From the NCBI GenBank assembly GCA_947579605.1, contig OX388307.1, positions 32,217,237 to 32,281,236 on the forward strand: 64,000 nt of DNA. Reading direction: 5' to 3'. Source of the stretch: Athripsodes cinereus (lineage: Eukaryota; Arthropoda; Insecta; Trichoptera; Leptoceridae). Below the pieces are notes generated by a model that was not told where the DNA came from, made no database searches, and saw only the letters and a list, made by a program, of their open reading frames with translations. Positions 33,415 through 46,130 of this stretch are shown piece after piece; the first letter of the stretch is position 1; each line of letters starts with the position of its first letter. The position numbers and the translations under genes are program-made.

Positions 33415-33800
33415 ATACCATCACGTCCAAGCCCATAAGCGAGGTAGTCAGCGGGCTCACTGTATGAAGTGCTCTACACTGAGAAAAATACTAACGAAAT
33501 TTCACAACGAATCATTGGTAAGTACTTTCTGATTAGGACCAGAGATAGTACAAATATTCATTAGTACGAATCTATAATATTAACTTTTTGCAAACAAATC
33601 GTTGGTAAATTTGTCGTTGTGAAATTTCGTTAGTATTTTTCTCAGTGGGTACCGATAAAAAAAATTGGCATCCACGTGACATATGTACCTCATCGTTGAA
33701 TTATAATTTCAAAAATACACATGAGCTTTTTTTTGACGAATAATTGCCTTTCACAGGAAATTCTAAAACTTAATAATTTAGTAGGAGTCCAGACGAAATA
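33415..33800 (-). repeat. SINE-Y copy split by MITE M2
   Basis: Left piece accatcacgtccaagcccat, aagcgaggtagtcagcgggc; right piece attggcatccacgtgacata, cctcatcgttgaatt, gcctttcacaggaaattcta. The halves are in SINE-Y order with the MITE at 33477-33647 between them. Confidence 0.65.
33477..33647. mobile_element. MITE family M2, complete copy
   Basis: 171 bp with terminal inverted repeats beginning CACTGAGAAAAATACTAACG (over 30 bp nearly perfect, through aaatttcacaacga). The centre has gattaggaccagagatagta, also seen at 231-284. I could not resolve a target-site duplication. Confidence 0.78.
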
Positions 33801-34593
33801 ATTCAACAAAAATATTTCAAATGGATTGTTATCGATCAACTTAACATCTACATAATAATATAATACAATATTATGTTATTTTCAATATAAATTAACATAA
33901 CAATTGCGTTGTTAACAAAATGTCATTAAATAATAAAACAAAATTCAAAAATGAAAGAGTTTATCATATACGTATATTTGAGTATATTTTTATGCTGTTT
34001 TTATTAATTGTGGACAACATTAGGACGTCGTTTACATATTCAAGAACCTCCGTTGAACAATTTATCGATTCTTGGACATTACATCCATGACAAAATATGA
34101 TATATATTTATTTTCATCTCCTTGCACTGATCATTTAAGTAAGAAAAACCTACAAAGCAATTTACCTACATAAAAAAATATGATGATGTGCAGTGGTGAA
34201 ATTATCACTATATAGTGATTTCTTCCATCTAACAACAAATATAAATAGATTAAAAGAGAATCTCGGATACATTAAAGATGTCCACATCAGAGTTTTTAAA
34301 ATATCGTCGTTGCATTATATTCAAAAAGGGGTATTAATTTACTAATAATGTTCTGACATTTCTAAAACTGCTTATCATGACATCATAACCATTGTATAAT
34401 AAGAATAATATCACATGCAAATAAAAAATCCAAACAACAATAATTTTAATGCCCTAATCCCCTAATGAACAGTTTTTAAAGAGTATGCCTAAACAAATAT
34501 GTTCGCACGTACGTCTTTTTGAATATGCAACAACAAAAAATTGTATTACACTAAATATAACAAATACAATGTTGTTCATCAATGTAAATTTTA
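33801..34593. other. Non-coding stretch
   Basis: AT-rich, no supported gene or bounded repeat. Confidence 0.4.
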
Positions 34594-34690
34594 CATTTGT
34601 CTGACGATGTGAGCGGATCCTCCGAAAGCCGACTCGCAAATCCATAAAGTTACCAGTGAATTACACAAATTATTTTATCAATGTCTTATT
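34594..34690 (+). repeat. Retroelement 3' end with hammerhead-like motif
   Basis: Carries atttgtctgacgatgtgagc, ggatcctccgaaagccgact and cgcaaatccataaagttacc. The same layout occurs at 47833-47910 and, degraded, at 41531-41620. The CTGACGA...GAAA spacing recalls a hammerhead ribozyme core. Confidence 0.6.
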
Positions 34691-34712
34691 AGAAATACCA
34701 TTTTTAAATATT

Positions 34713-34940
34713 TTATTTGAATAATTTAAAATACTGTTTCTTTAACTTAAACAATTATATATTTTCATAAGCTTTTCGGACTACGTCTAGGTATCCCCAG
34801 GGAAAAAATACTTAAAATTCTTTTTCAAAAAAAAATAATTTAAGTATTTTTTCACTGAGGATGGGCATAGCCAAAAAGCTTATAAGAATAAATGATACTT
34901 TAAGTGAAAGACACAGTGTTTTAATTTAATCAAATTAAAT
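34713..34940. mobile_element. Foldback MITE, about 228 bp
   Basis: Two arms of about 100 bp: ctgtttctttaac and cataagcttttcggactac with agggaaaaaatacttaaaat on the left, and inverted equivalents on the right (gtattttttcactgaggat, ccaaaaagcttataagaa, gtgaaagacacagtg). No ORF. Confidence 0.68.
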
Positions 34941-36684
34941 TTTTAATAAGGACGAACTTTCGCAGTGTTTACGCTATAAAAATAAATAAATTATTACCAT
35001 TATCATAAGCAAGTTCTGAAACAAATGAGCGGGAAAATGAGACATTAAATGCTACGACATTTTGAATATCGAACACGTTTATAATAATTACATATATTCA
35101 TATTTACTGGTAACCTTCATTAAGGTTTTAATTTCAGGTTATGTCGGATACTTTTTTTGAATGAATGTCCTTACACTTCCTCAATAACTGAACGATTTTA
35201 TACGGGTACCTATCATTTGAAAAGGTGACGCAATGTTTTGTTGTGGTCAATGGAAAAAACAGACATTTTTTCAAATGCTTAGGTAAAACTATGTAGGTAT
35301 TACACGCAAAAATAATCTACATATCGACCTTCCAGTTTCAGAAACCAAAAACTCTAAATAGATACCTATGTCACGTTAAGGTTTTGAAAAAGTATGACGA
35401 TCATCGAAAACTCAACTAATAGAAATTATTTCTTATTTTTAAAGTTTTGTTTGTGGAATTGAAATAATATAACTTTCTACATGTTACAATTACAAGCCTA
35501 AAGTCTAGTTTTGGAAAAAAATGTTGTTCAACGCCCATTGATCTTGATCGTTAATATAAATTATGTACTATGACATCTCTCAAAAGTCGATTAGCTAGTA
35601 ATATCAAAGAATGTTATATCCTTTTTTGTACCATAAACAATTAAATAATGCTATTCTGTCGTATATTATAAGACAAAATATCATTTTTCATCGCTGAATT
35701 CAAAGTGTTAAATTATTTATAAGGCATCCTTTTATAACAAAACATCTAAAAACTTCTGTTAGCAATAACGAATTTTCCACGACCTATTAATATTAATTTT
35801 TAATTTTTTTTTAGAAAATAATTAACAATATGCTAAACAAGTCATCTATTTGCATCTTTAATTATTTCAAACCTATTTTCGACTCAACAAAACTATTCAG
35901 GGAAATTTATCACCACGAAAACAAAGATTGGTAGGTATATATATTTATAATTTGTTCAGATATTCTAGAAGCATTAAAAAGTCTTTCTTGTACACAATAA
36001 CCCTCAATCAAATTTAGACAAGGAAAAGAAGATGTTAACATAAAAATATTTTTCTCTGCATTTATTAAAATATACATACCAGGTCTTTTCGCAAAAAGTC
36101 ATATTTGATGAATTATCCTCGATCATTTTTACCATTATTATTTTAACAATCAAACACAATGCGGTCATCAGTGTTTGAATAAATTATACCCGAACGATTT
36201 AATGTTTTTATAAATCGTACCTACGATATATACCTACCCTTTACAATACTCATAATTACGGTAGAAAAAAAGACCCGATATCAACGAATATAATGGCAAT
36301 TTTCGCCATACTTTGCGATACAAAAAACAGCCGCCTACAATAATAGCAATTTTCGTCACAATTTTCGGTACAAAATTAACTCGATAATAAAGGTATTTAT
36401 TGGTGAAATTTTTCATTAAAAAACAACAAAATATAAATTTAATTTTAGTCTCGTATAATGATTGAAAAACTATAACCAAATGTGTGAGAATTATCTTTAT
36501 CGTAATTTTTGTGAAATTTGTTGTTTTCGTCATGAAAACTGTCGATAAAATGAGATTTTCACTCATAACCGATTTTCGACGTTTGAAAATTTTGCGTCAA
36601 CCTATTTTTCTCATTTTAGTAGAGGTAGGGCCTTACAAAATATACCTACGACTGCAGGTTACGATTAGCGATTAGTGATTTGGG
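34941..36684. other. Non-coding stretch with a degraded SINE-Y
   Basis: At about 35565-35780 on the minus strand a very diverged SINE-Y is visible (gacatctctcaaaagtcgat, tttcatcgctgaattcaaag, aacatctaaaaacttctg). Overlapping frames near 36234-36675 are AT-rich and not recognisable. Confidence 0.4.
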
Positions 36685-36962
36685 TTAGTTGGAAGAAATC
36701 GTGCCTCTGCGATAAACTCGCCCGCTGTATATTAATTGTATGATTGTATTTTGGTTTCTAGTATTTTGGGATTTTTTATTTTTAACTTTACTTTGACTTT
36801 TTTTTAATTTTTAACTTTTGCTTTTTTTCTCAAGACTAAGACATTTCTGGTAAGAGTGGAATCTTTGCTGGTCCACATGTTGAGTGTATTTATTGTTAAC
36901 ATGTTATGTTATGACTGTTTGATTCTTTAATATTGTAAAAATAAAAATAAATAAAATAAAAT
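36685..36962 (+). repeat. Solo 3' end of CR1-like LINE
   Basis: Begins gggttagttggaagaaatcg, then tgcctctgcgataaactcgc and a (AAATA)n tail. It matches the 3' UTR hairpin at 52038-52085; the spacer to the tail is longer than in other copies. Confidence 0.65.
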
Positions 36963-38177
36963 TTGATTTAAATGCATTTTTGTGTAAATTTACTTGAAAT
37001 TACTGTACAGTAAAGAATAAGTAAATTAATTAATTAACAGTTGGCTTCGAAGACTGTTTAAGTGAATAATAAGGTGGATTTCTTATATTTTTATATTAAA
37101 AATTACTTGAAGCTAGCGATAACCAAACATCTAGTGATAAATTGGGTTATCTGTAGGAATGACAACGGTGAGAAACCACTAGCTGGTAACAAATCAAAAT
37201 AAACAGCTTGTAAGGTTTTAAAGACCAGAAAACTTTGACAATACCTTGAGGTATGGCCATAAAGTAAAGTCCATAAATTGGAGAAACAGTGTTGAATTCT
37301 TTACGAGTTCGGATAGTTTAAAAAATCTAAGATATTCGTTTTAAGAAGGTTTTGGAAATAAAGGCTGTTACTATAGAGGGCGATATTTCAAAACCTTTAT
37401 AAAACGCATTTTTTTATATATTATATTATATTTATTTATCGAAAATATATTTATTTAATTTCCTGAGACCTTCAAACAAAACATATTGGTAAAATTACCA
37501 GTGCTAGATATTATCAAATTCAAAAAATAAACACAAAATATACTCAAATAATGAAGTACAGGAATACCTCTATTAACAAAATAAAATAAATTCTGCCTCA
37601 GAACAAATTTTATCCATCAAATATTTGAAAACTGAATTGGGTTAGGTACTTTTTTCATATTTTCATTTGAAGAATATGCTATGTCAAAAGGGGAAAACTA
37701 AGAAAATGACAATTAAAGAATCCTCCCTTGTTTTTGTGTTATGCTGATATTTTTGAAAGGCGATTGCTCAGTAACTATGTATTTTCTTGTTATGTGTATT
37801 TCAGCATTTCGTTCTACTAACTTTACTGAAGAAAATGGCATTGTCAGGAAAAAATAATGTAAAAATGTGATATCGCTTGATTTTTACCTGTAGGTACCTT
37901 TAATTTTATTTTTTTATTTAACTGTTGTAGTTTGTTGTGAGGAAATATAATTTATTTCATCGGCATTTATTTGATTGTCTACTTTAATATTTTTAACTTG
38001 TTTCTTGTTTGATGCATGTTAATAAACAACATTATGTAGTTTCTGGGTGAAAGTATTCACCTCTCTCTAAGGTACAAAATACTCACGATAACCAACGTTT
38101 ATCGAACAGAACTAAACATAATGACAGTGTACAGATATTTATGTATACAACGGGATGGTACACGTGTCACCGTCAGA
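36963..38177. other. Non-coding stretch
   Basis: AT-rich, no supported ORF, RNA gene or bounded repeat. Confidence 0.4.
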
Positions 38178-39056
38178 TAGTTGATTTGCCAGTTTACTGA
38201 GTGACTAGGTGGTTAAAAAAACGTCCGCATTCAATTGAAAATCTAGCCGTTTCGTTGAATCATAATAACATACCAAAATGTTCAACACTATAACTACTTG
38301 AAAATACCCATTTTGTTCAAATTCAGTTTCTTCATTTAGCACTGTGGCGCTAGGATAGATAATTTAATTAAATTTATTTAATTAACAGTATTTATTTATT
38401 TATATATTTATTCATTTATTTAAATATAACAACAAAAAACAACTACTACAAAAAAAAATTACTACTAACTAAACATTATATCTTAAAACACATATTCTTT
38501 TGACAATTATAGAAACTGGAATTTATGTACTGCCTCACTAGACTTGAGTCTGTTCTGAGGCAGTATCTAAAATATATACATGTGTTGTTCTAAATTATTC
38601 TAGTCAGTTTTTGCAACAGAAAAATAAAAATAATAAGAAAAAAAAGAGAATCAGTTTGGAGATAAAAAAAAAAGTACATGAATGAGAATGGTGCCAGTTT
38701 CTCTCCCTCGCTTCATACTTTCGTCTCCCTAACATAAATCATAATAATGTCATAAAATCTATCTAATTGAGCATAATGCCAGATAGTTAAATAAGCCAGT
38801 TAACAAAATGGCGAATAAAACGCTGGAATTCAATTGTATGGCTAACAGAAGTCTAGCCGCATTATGTAACGTAGCGTTTATCAATCCTAGCGCCACAGTG
38901 GCAAATAGAGAAACTAAATTTTAATTATATGGCTAACTTCGATCAGGCAAAATGCTGAACGCTTAGCACGTCATTGTGATTCAACTAACCGGTTAGTTGC
39001 CGGTGCCGCGATTTTACAAACCGCCTAGGCATTAAATACACTGGCTAATTTAACTT
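38178..39056. mobile_element. Large imperfect inverted repeat element
   Basis: Outer arms share agtt-attt-gccagt and ctaggtggtt (left) with the inverse on the right (aaccgcctaggc, actggctaatttaact). Inside, CACTGTGGCGCTAGGAT at 38340-38356 has a perfect inverse at 38884-38900. A right-hand block (38770-38870) also repeats the left arm in direct orientation (caattgtatggctaacagaa, gtctagccg). Non-coding. It is probably a foldback element with internal rearrangement. Confidence 0.55.
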
Positions 39057-39060
39057 TTGA

Positions 39061-39594
39061 GCGATGACACTTACACATATATACCTACAATGGCGTAACG
39101 TAGAATATCACAATGATGATATAATCATCATATTTCACACTTAATGTCATTCAGCGGGGTGTTTCATCACGTAAATAATGTTTAATATGCCGCCGTAATG
39201 TCCGAAACGAACAAAACAAAACAAAAGAATGAAAACAAGTGAACGACGCTGATGCCTTGTTCCTACTGAAAAATATTATGACGCCACGTCATGGATTTTT
39301 AAATTTCGTAAACAGAACGACCGTGTTTTGTTTATTTTTTTTTACTTTTGTTTAATTTTTATTACTATGATTTAATACACTTGTAGGACATGCCGTGATA
39401 GTAAAGAGAGATAGGTTTAATTAATTTTAAACTTCAAAATAATATTCTTTTTACATATTTCCAGTACATACTACATAAAATTTGTAAATAATATTTTTTT
39501 TAAATTCACACTATTTTAGGGTCATTTGCGAGTTGTCGAATTTGATGTTTACGCAACAATAATTATAGCAAATATTAAAATTTTATACAATACT
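39061..39594. other. Non-coding stretch
   Basis: No supported gene. T-rich runs near 39330 and 39490. Confidence 0.35.
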
Positions 39595-39920
39595 ATCATG
39601 GCATATCCCAATAATGGGGTAGCCAGCAGACCAACTGCAATTAATAAATATGCAGATTATCCTCTCTGTGCCATCAAATAATTAGACATTTAGGCTGGGT
39701 GACGTGCCTTATCGCTGAATTGCAATTGCAAATTATTTTGTTTTATAAGTAACCTCACATATAATATGTACACAAGACATCTACAATTCAGCGATGAGGC
39801 ATGCGACCCATCCTGTTTTTCTATTTTTTTTACCGACACAGGAAGAAAAAATTGCATGTTTATTACTTACTGTTAGATCGCTGGCTACCTCCTTGCTTGG
39901 TTATAGTAGTAGTAGTAGTA
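39595..39920. repeat. Two SINE-Y copies in inverted orientation
   Basis: The first copy (39595-39745, minus) has atggcatatcccaataatgg, ggtagccagcagaccaact and tcgctgaattgcaattgca. The second (39783-39920, plus) has attcagcgatgaggcatgcg, acccatcctg, ctggctacctccttg and ttatagtagtagtagtagta. Together they form a loose head-to-head palindrome. Confidence 0.65.
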
Positions 39921-40059
39921 AATACCTTTTTTATGATGTTTTTCGAATACTTGCTAAAACTGAACATCTGAAGATAATCCGTATGTTCATTAAAACAAAG
40001 TTAATCCACTGGCTACACCATAATTATGTTGAAGATACATTGATGATTGGTAAAAAATT

Positions 40060-40320
40060 CCGGGTTAGTCGGAAGACATCGCATTTTAGCGATAAACTCG
40101 CCCTCTGTACATTGAATTGTGTAACTGTTTTTATTTATTTTATTTACTACAACATACGGCGTGAGCCTTTTACATGTATAAAATATAATTATAGAAAATG
40201 CATGACAGACATAAAAAGTACTTTCAAGCTAGACAAGGAGTAAATATGAAAAAAGGACAATACATAATGTACAGTAATGTAATGTAACCAATGTACAGTG
40301 AAGAATATAATAAATAATAA
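40060..40320 (+). repeat. Solo 3' end of CR1-like LINE
   Basis: Contains gggttagtcggaagacatcg, ttagcgataaactcgccctc, tgtacattgaattgtgtaac, then aatgtacagtgaagaa and taataaataataag. It is one of the longer 3' UTR copies. Confidence 0.65.
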
Positions 40321-42125
40321 GAAAAATTATTCTCAAAAATATCTATTGTTCCTATTCGATATATCTCTTTCTTTAAATATAGCTTCAAATGTTTATTATT
40401 TCTTTTTTTTTTAAATTAAGCACTTGTAAAGTGAAAAAAAACAATCTCAATATCTTAAAGAATACAACCATTTTTTATCCGGGCAACACCAGAAATGAGT
40501 TCATTACTCATAATATTATTTCTGCGAGTTTTAAAAAAAGAACACTGACCACACCCAAAATGTACCCAACTTCGTTATTTATTGCTCAGTCATTCGATTT
40601 AATTTCAACATTTGAAAAAAAACTCACTCAAAAAAGCATTAGGAACGCCGGAGCCATCAACTGTTGTATTTACTACGCCTTTGGAAAAAATATTCCCTCA
40701 TCTTTTAAAAGTTATATAAATGCTCTTAATTTGTTTATTTGTTTGTATACTCGTACATACGAACCTTCTTTGTGCTAAATTAAAACGTTTATAGTTCAAA
40801 GCTGGCGTAGCGAACAGTTTATTTTCTTACTGTTAACCTTCTTCTCTGCACTGTTGGATAAAGGCCTCTTATAAAACTTTTCCACAATTCCCTATCTCGA
40901 GCAACACTATACCACTGTTTTCCCATCATCTGGATAAATCAAACCTCTAATATTGCATCTAATAGTACTATTGTTAAGAGAATATAACAATACTTTTAAA
41001 TACCGTCTCATAAATGAATTCAAAACTTAACAATAACAAAAAAAACACATTAACAGACTTTCTGCGGATAATCATGCAAACATTTTTATTTTCATAGCAA
41101 CACACTGCTGAAAATCACTCAAAAATAAAAGAAAGTAGTTCCTATTTACAGCATACAATTCAACGTTATAATAATAAAGGTCATTATTCCGCAAAAGCTC
41201 TTGAACCTCTTATTCTTACACTGCACTTGGCCATGCAATATTTTGAAGCCTTTTTACTTTTTGCCTACTATGAAGGTATTATTTGCTTCCACAATAGGTC
41301 GCTAGTAGTAGCAGTAGATAGATGTTATTAGTAGTGAGTAGTGCTGGAAGTAGTGTACATACTACGTTTAAGTAAACCCGACTAGATTTCATTTAGAATA
41401 ATGCACTGTTCACTGTACCGAGAAACGTTCATAAAAGAATGTTGCTAAGAAAATAAAATGAATCAGGATATACTCAGCAATTTCACTGAAGTTCCATCTC
41501 ATTTGCGAGCTAGTTTTCAAGAGCTTCTGTACGTTTCCCTAACGATGTGAGCGGAAGTTAATAAAAACTGACTCACAAATTTACGTCACGGTAGAACTAT
41601 TACACTAAACAATTTGTTTCATTTTATTTTCTTATTAAAATGAACTTTTATCAAGAACTGTCGATCAATAAGTTGAACTTAATAATAATAGGATATCATC
41701 TTTTGATAAATCAAAGCTCTTATATTGAATCATGTCGAAAAAAACATTTTAAAACGAATGAATAAACTTTCGAGTGTTCTATAAAAAAGCATGCATATAT
41801 TACGTCTAAAATATGTATTTAACCTTCTCAATCAAGTGATGTGACTTGTCACATATTACGAAAGATTTATTACAAAATGTCCGACTGACAATATTATAAT
41901 CTTTAGGATTGTTCAATATGCAGAAAGTTCATTGAATTTGATTAAATACACAAGATAGATCAAAATATTTTATGTTTTTTTTCATCACTTATGTGACAAT
42001 GCTTGTTACTTTGTGAATACACCACGTTTTCAGCATCTTTTAGTGCAAACCGTGTCGGTAGATATTACTGAAAATGATCATATAGATACCTTCTACATGT
42101 TATTTTGTATGTGTACTATTACTGT
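40321..42125. other. Non-coding stretch with a 3'-end family copy
   Basis: A 129-codon frame at 40389-40778 is AT-biased and unrecognised. At 40835-40935, ctgcactgttggataaaggc and cctcttataaaacttttcca recall a dispersed insect repeat. At 41531-41690 lies the degraded copy of the tgacgatg 3'-end family (ctaacgatgtgagcggaagt, actgactcacaaat, aagaactgtcgatcaat). Confidence 0.4.
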
Positions 42126-42183
42126 ACAACTATCTATACAAATAGTAGGGTGTATAAAATTAATAGTAGGTAATAGTTATATG

Positions 42184-42796
42184 TGTGTCGCCGAGTTTCA
42201 AAATCCGCTATAACACATTTTCACAAAAATTGAGTTATATATGTCGTTGGATTCGTAATTGAATATTCTATAACAGTAGAAATTGTTATTATTCAAAACG
42301 CTCGCCACTATTACAAAAAAATTGAAATGAAATTATCTTTAGAAAAGAATTCCACTATATCCCTTTATGTGTTTTCTAAAATCCTCTTTAACTCAACCGA
42401 CCAAAAAGAGCTATTTTTATGTTCTTGTACAATTTTGTTTTTAATTATTTTTTATTAAACATAATACATTATCACTGTTTATATTACTGTACATATCTTC
42501 TACATTTTCTAGTAATCAAATACGTTTTTTATCTCTCCAGAAAGTGTACACACAAGTATACACTTATACACTTGTGTAGAAAAGAAAGTATACACTTGCG
42601 TAGGAGAAAAAAAAATGAGGGGGTTTTTTTCCAATAGCAAAATTTATTTAAAAATATTGATCTGTTGTAACAATTTTACAATTTACAAACTTGTTTGACT
42701 TCAGGAAAGTACGTTTGATACTTGTTAAATAGATTTTATCAAATTTCTCCGAATCACAAAAATGTGTTATAGCAGATTTTGAAACTCAGCGACACA
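42184..42796. mobile_element. TIR element, 613 bp, flanked by direct repeats
   Basis: The ends TGTGTCGCCGAGTTTCAAAA and their complement TTTTGAAACTCAGCGACACA form a 37-bp terminal inverted repeat that continues with ccgctataacacatttt. Outside it, a 34-bp block (acaactatctatacaaatag, tagggtgtataaaa) lies at 42126-42160 and again at 42794-42828. The inside is non-coding. Confidence 0.72.
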
Positions 42797-42829
42797 ACTA
42801 TCCATACAAATAGTAGGGTGTATAAAAAT

Positions 42830-43679
42830 AAAAGTGATATATAAAAATACACCCCCAGTTCGTTATGGCAGCAATACAGTATGAAATTTTTCAATTCAGA
42901 CATTTTAATTGAGTCTGGTAGTAGAAAACACTGAAATAAAAATTCTCCTGGTAATTATTTCGCAAAATACCGGGCAACATTGTACTATGAAGAAAATGGA
43001 CGTGAAATTAAATTAATGAAAATACTTAGGTACCCTACCTAAATATTATTATATTGTCTGTATATTATGTGTAATGTGTATGAGTTTAAATGTAGTTTAG
43101 TACTGGGCAGAAGTAATTGAAACGTTTGAGTAAATAATTATTACTGAATCACTCACAGACAAGTGGATGGGCTCGAAATAAACAGGATATATTTTTAGCA
43201 GTTAGATGAACATGTCTAGTTTATATTGTTGATGCTGGTTGATGTTCATATTAAACTTATAAAAATTAAACAATATTGTACATTTATTATTTTAGTATGT
43301 CCACAGTGACTTTATTACTCGTATTATATCGCAATTTACGGTTTTCAATAGTTTTGTTATGTTGAAAATTTTTAATGAAATGTTTGAGTAATTTTATTTT
43401 GAACTTCCTGATTATAATTTGTTGATTGCTTCAATTTTATTTCATTTATATTAATTAACTTTTATCAAGTTTTATTGAATAATTTATTTACATTATGTAT
43501 ACCTATATGTCATATTGTTTTTGCATTATGCATTGTTATTTTTTGTCGTGGTTACTCCTGTCTTGTTGAATTTGTTTTTATATACTTTTTATGTCCACCA
43601 TATATATTTGTGTACATATAAAAGGTTGGCGCCGTATATTGAAATAAAAAAAATAGCAACTTTCGCTTTCATCATCATA
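42830..43679. other. AT-rich non-coding stretch
   Basis: No supported gene or bounded repeat. Confidence 0.4.
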
Positions 43680-43830
43680 ATGAATAGGAGAGCATATATG
43701 AGGAATTACATGGATGTGATGGAGGTTAAAAGCGTATGCAAGGATAGTACCTAAGTAGGTAATGGCGCTTAATCCTTTCTGCCAACCCCACAAAAGAAGC
43801 GGCATGTAGGTTTGTTTATATGTATTTAAG
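43680..43830 (+). pseudogene. RTE-A LINE terminal fragment
   Basis: Encodes NRRAYMRNYMDVMEVKSVCK and then a stop. The DNA continues as a diverged tcctttctgccaaccccaca and agcggcatgtagg, the RTE-A end. About 45 codons remain. Confidence 0.65.
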
Positions 43831-45905
43831 AGTAGACAGACCTGATGGTGAAATTGATCCCTGGGCCTCTCGATTGTAAGTTCGAAACTTTACAATCGGG
43901 CTTCCGTTAAGTTACACCTCTTAACGTTCTGACATATTATTCAAAAGCACAATATGTGTAATATAACAACATAATATGTAGTCTACATAAGTTTTGAAAG
44001 CAGATGTTCCATTTGACTTTTATTATACATAATATATAATATATTTTTTTATTTTATTTCCTGCATATTAAATAACACAACGGTTTGAGCGCTAGGTAAA
44101 TTCGTGTTGTTCCGCGAACCGGCGTTCCGTGAAATTACGCTTTTAAATTTTTGGTAAAATATTTACGGGCGCTTTCGAAAAATACATTTAAAAAAAGCTT
44201 TACTACGGCGAAAACTAATGAACACTCACAATTATTATTGGTTATACGAACATTCATTTAACGTTTATTTGTTTAGTGCGAATACTTATGTGTATTGTAT
44301 TAAAATAGCGAATATTATTTTAGATGACTAACAGTTGTATACCCTTCTACACTTGATACTTGTCTCTATAAGGGAGATATGACAGATTTCGATAATAGTT
44401 TTTAATATACCTAATAGTCTGTATAATATATTAATACATCAGTATTGATTATTATGTGTTCAATAATTTTTTGTTATTTGAGACCATGGAAGATAGACGT
44501 GGAAGAATTGAGCACCAACAAGACAGAGCGAACAAATATAGGAGGTCATACAGAGCATGGGCTCTGAGAATCGCACGTCGTGGTGACAAATAGCGTATAG
44601 AATGAAGCATGGTGATGACAATTTTAAGAACTGAAGAGACCGACAGATTTTGAATGTCATGTGGTACATAATTATTATGATCGTGTCACAAAATGATACT
44701 CAACAAAAAGCAATGCTCTTTCTCGTTAAAGGTTCTCTTTCCATTAGAGTCGTTAATGGTAACAACATTAGATCATTAGAAACTTTCTAAGAATAGGTGA
44801 ATTGTTTGGCATGGATTTGTTAGAAGTGACTCGATTGATTCAGAATCACTTTTAACGATGGAGGTTAAATCTTGATTTCTGCCTTAAGCTCCTGAGAAGA
44901 ACGCTGAGAGTTGAAATGAAGCAAAAAATAGGTATATTATGTATTTGTATGTCTTTAAATGATAATTCTATTTTTGGCAATTGCTATAAGGTAGTATCGC
45001 CAAAAAAACTCGTTACCATGTACCCATTATAGTGTTGTGTACTTTCTTCTTTATCACCCTGTTACAAACACATTTACCCATTGTACTTTGTGTTTTCATT
45101 AACCTAATGGCATACAATCAAAATTAATTATTGTCTAAACTACTATGGATGCTTTTTACCAAAACCGACTGAACATTATCTAGTAAACTGAACACTTTTA
45201 TCGAGATTGTTAAAGAAAATGAGCGAATGATTATATTGAATCCACTAGCTCCATGAACGAAAAACTCGAAATTATAAAATTCCAAAATATGTCATTTTAA
45301 AGTTTTAATGTAGAATTCACACGTTGCCATGACATAAAATGTATACGGAAATCGGGCGTATCGTTAACTACAGTGATGATTTTTTTAGAGCCAAGTGGAC
45401 ATTTGACAATATCAAGAATACTGATAAAACTCAAATAATTTTCCCTGAAGTTTAAACAAGCTATCTATTTCATCGGTAGGTGATACCAGATAATCAGTTT
45501 TGTACACCAAAAGCCCTAGCATGAAAGATTTACCAGCTACATATCTGCTTTGAATTTATTTTTCACGATGACTTTTCATATGGATAATACTAGGTTTTAA
45601 GTATGTTAAGAAATAAATTTATATATAGGAATATATAAAATTGATTGCGACTTCTCGCAAATTTGGCATCCGTTTGAAGTTATATGAGGATTCGATATAC
45701 TTTGCAATACAATATAAACTACAAATAATGAATCACTCATATAAAAGACTCGAAAAATCAATCTCAGGAAATCGAAAATGGACCTAGATATAAATTTATA
45801 CAATAAAATATGATAAACTGGCACACAATCGTCAAAGCCTGAACTCAAAGGACTTTTTAAAAATTTGCAACAAATTTCTATTCTATTCCAATACCAATTC
45901 AATAT
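43831..45905. other. Intergenic stretch with faint RTE traces
   Basis: At 44490-44600 a short frame (EDRRGRIEHQQDRANKYRRS) is unrecognised. At 44878-44915, gatttctgccttaagctcct and gagaagaacgctgaga resemble the end of RTE-B (tgctcccgagaggagcgttg), suggesting an old copy. Nothing else is supported. Confidence 0.35.
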
Positions 45906-46130
45906 ATTGTTATAGACTCCTTTTCCTTTCTACACCTTTATGCAATTTCTCATCCGCGGATGCCAATTTCTCTTAGGCAACAATGAGTCTTCCTCGATAA
46001 TTCGATCAACAAGGATTTGAGCGACCGTGTTTTTTTAACCTTTCCTTTCAAACAAACACACTTCATTCATATTCCTTTCATAACCCATTCATTCCACATG
46101 TCCAAAAAGATGAAAAATATTTTTATCTTT
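45906..46130 (-). pseudogene. Degraded RTE-A LINE tail
   Basis: The complement shows weak but collinear similarity to 14560-14780: tgcaatttctcatccgcgga, ttcgatcaacaaggattt, cattcattccacatgtccaa. Frames are destroyed. Confidence 0.45.

Noticed and set aside
36234..36675. Overlapping frames on both strands
   Set aside because: Shadows of each other in an AT-rich partial palindrome; neither resembles a protein.
39794..40243. Open frame of 149 codons
   Set aside because: It runs through a SINE-Y end and a LINE 3' UTR, both non-coding repeats.
40389..40778. Open frame of 129 codons
   Set aside because: AT-driven codon use (many Phe, Ile, Asn, Lys), no domain, no splice context; a chance frame.
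43845..43920. tRNA-like or hairpin sequence (cgattgtaagttcgaaacttt)
   Set aside because: A short palindrome only; no cloverleaf, and no second copy seen in the window.
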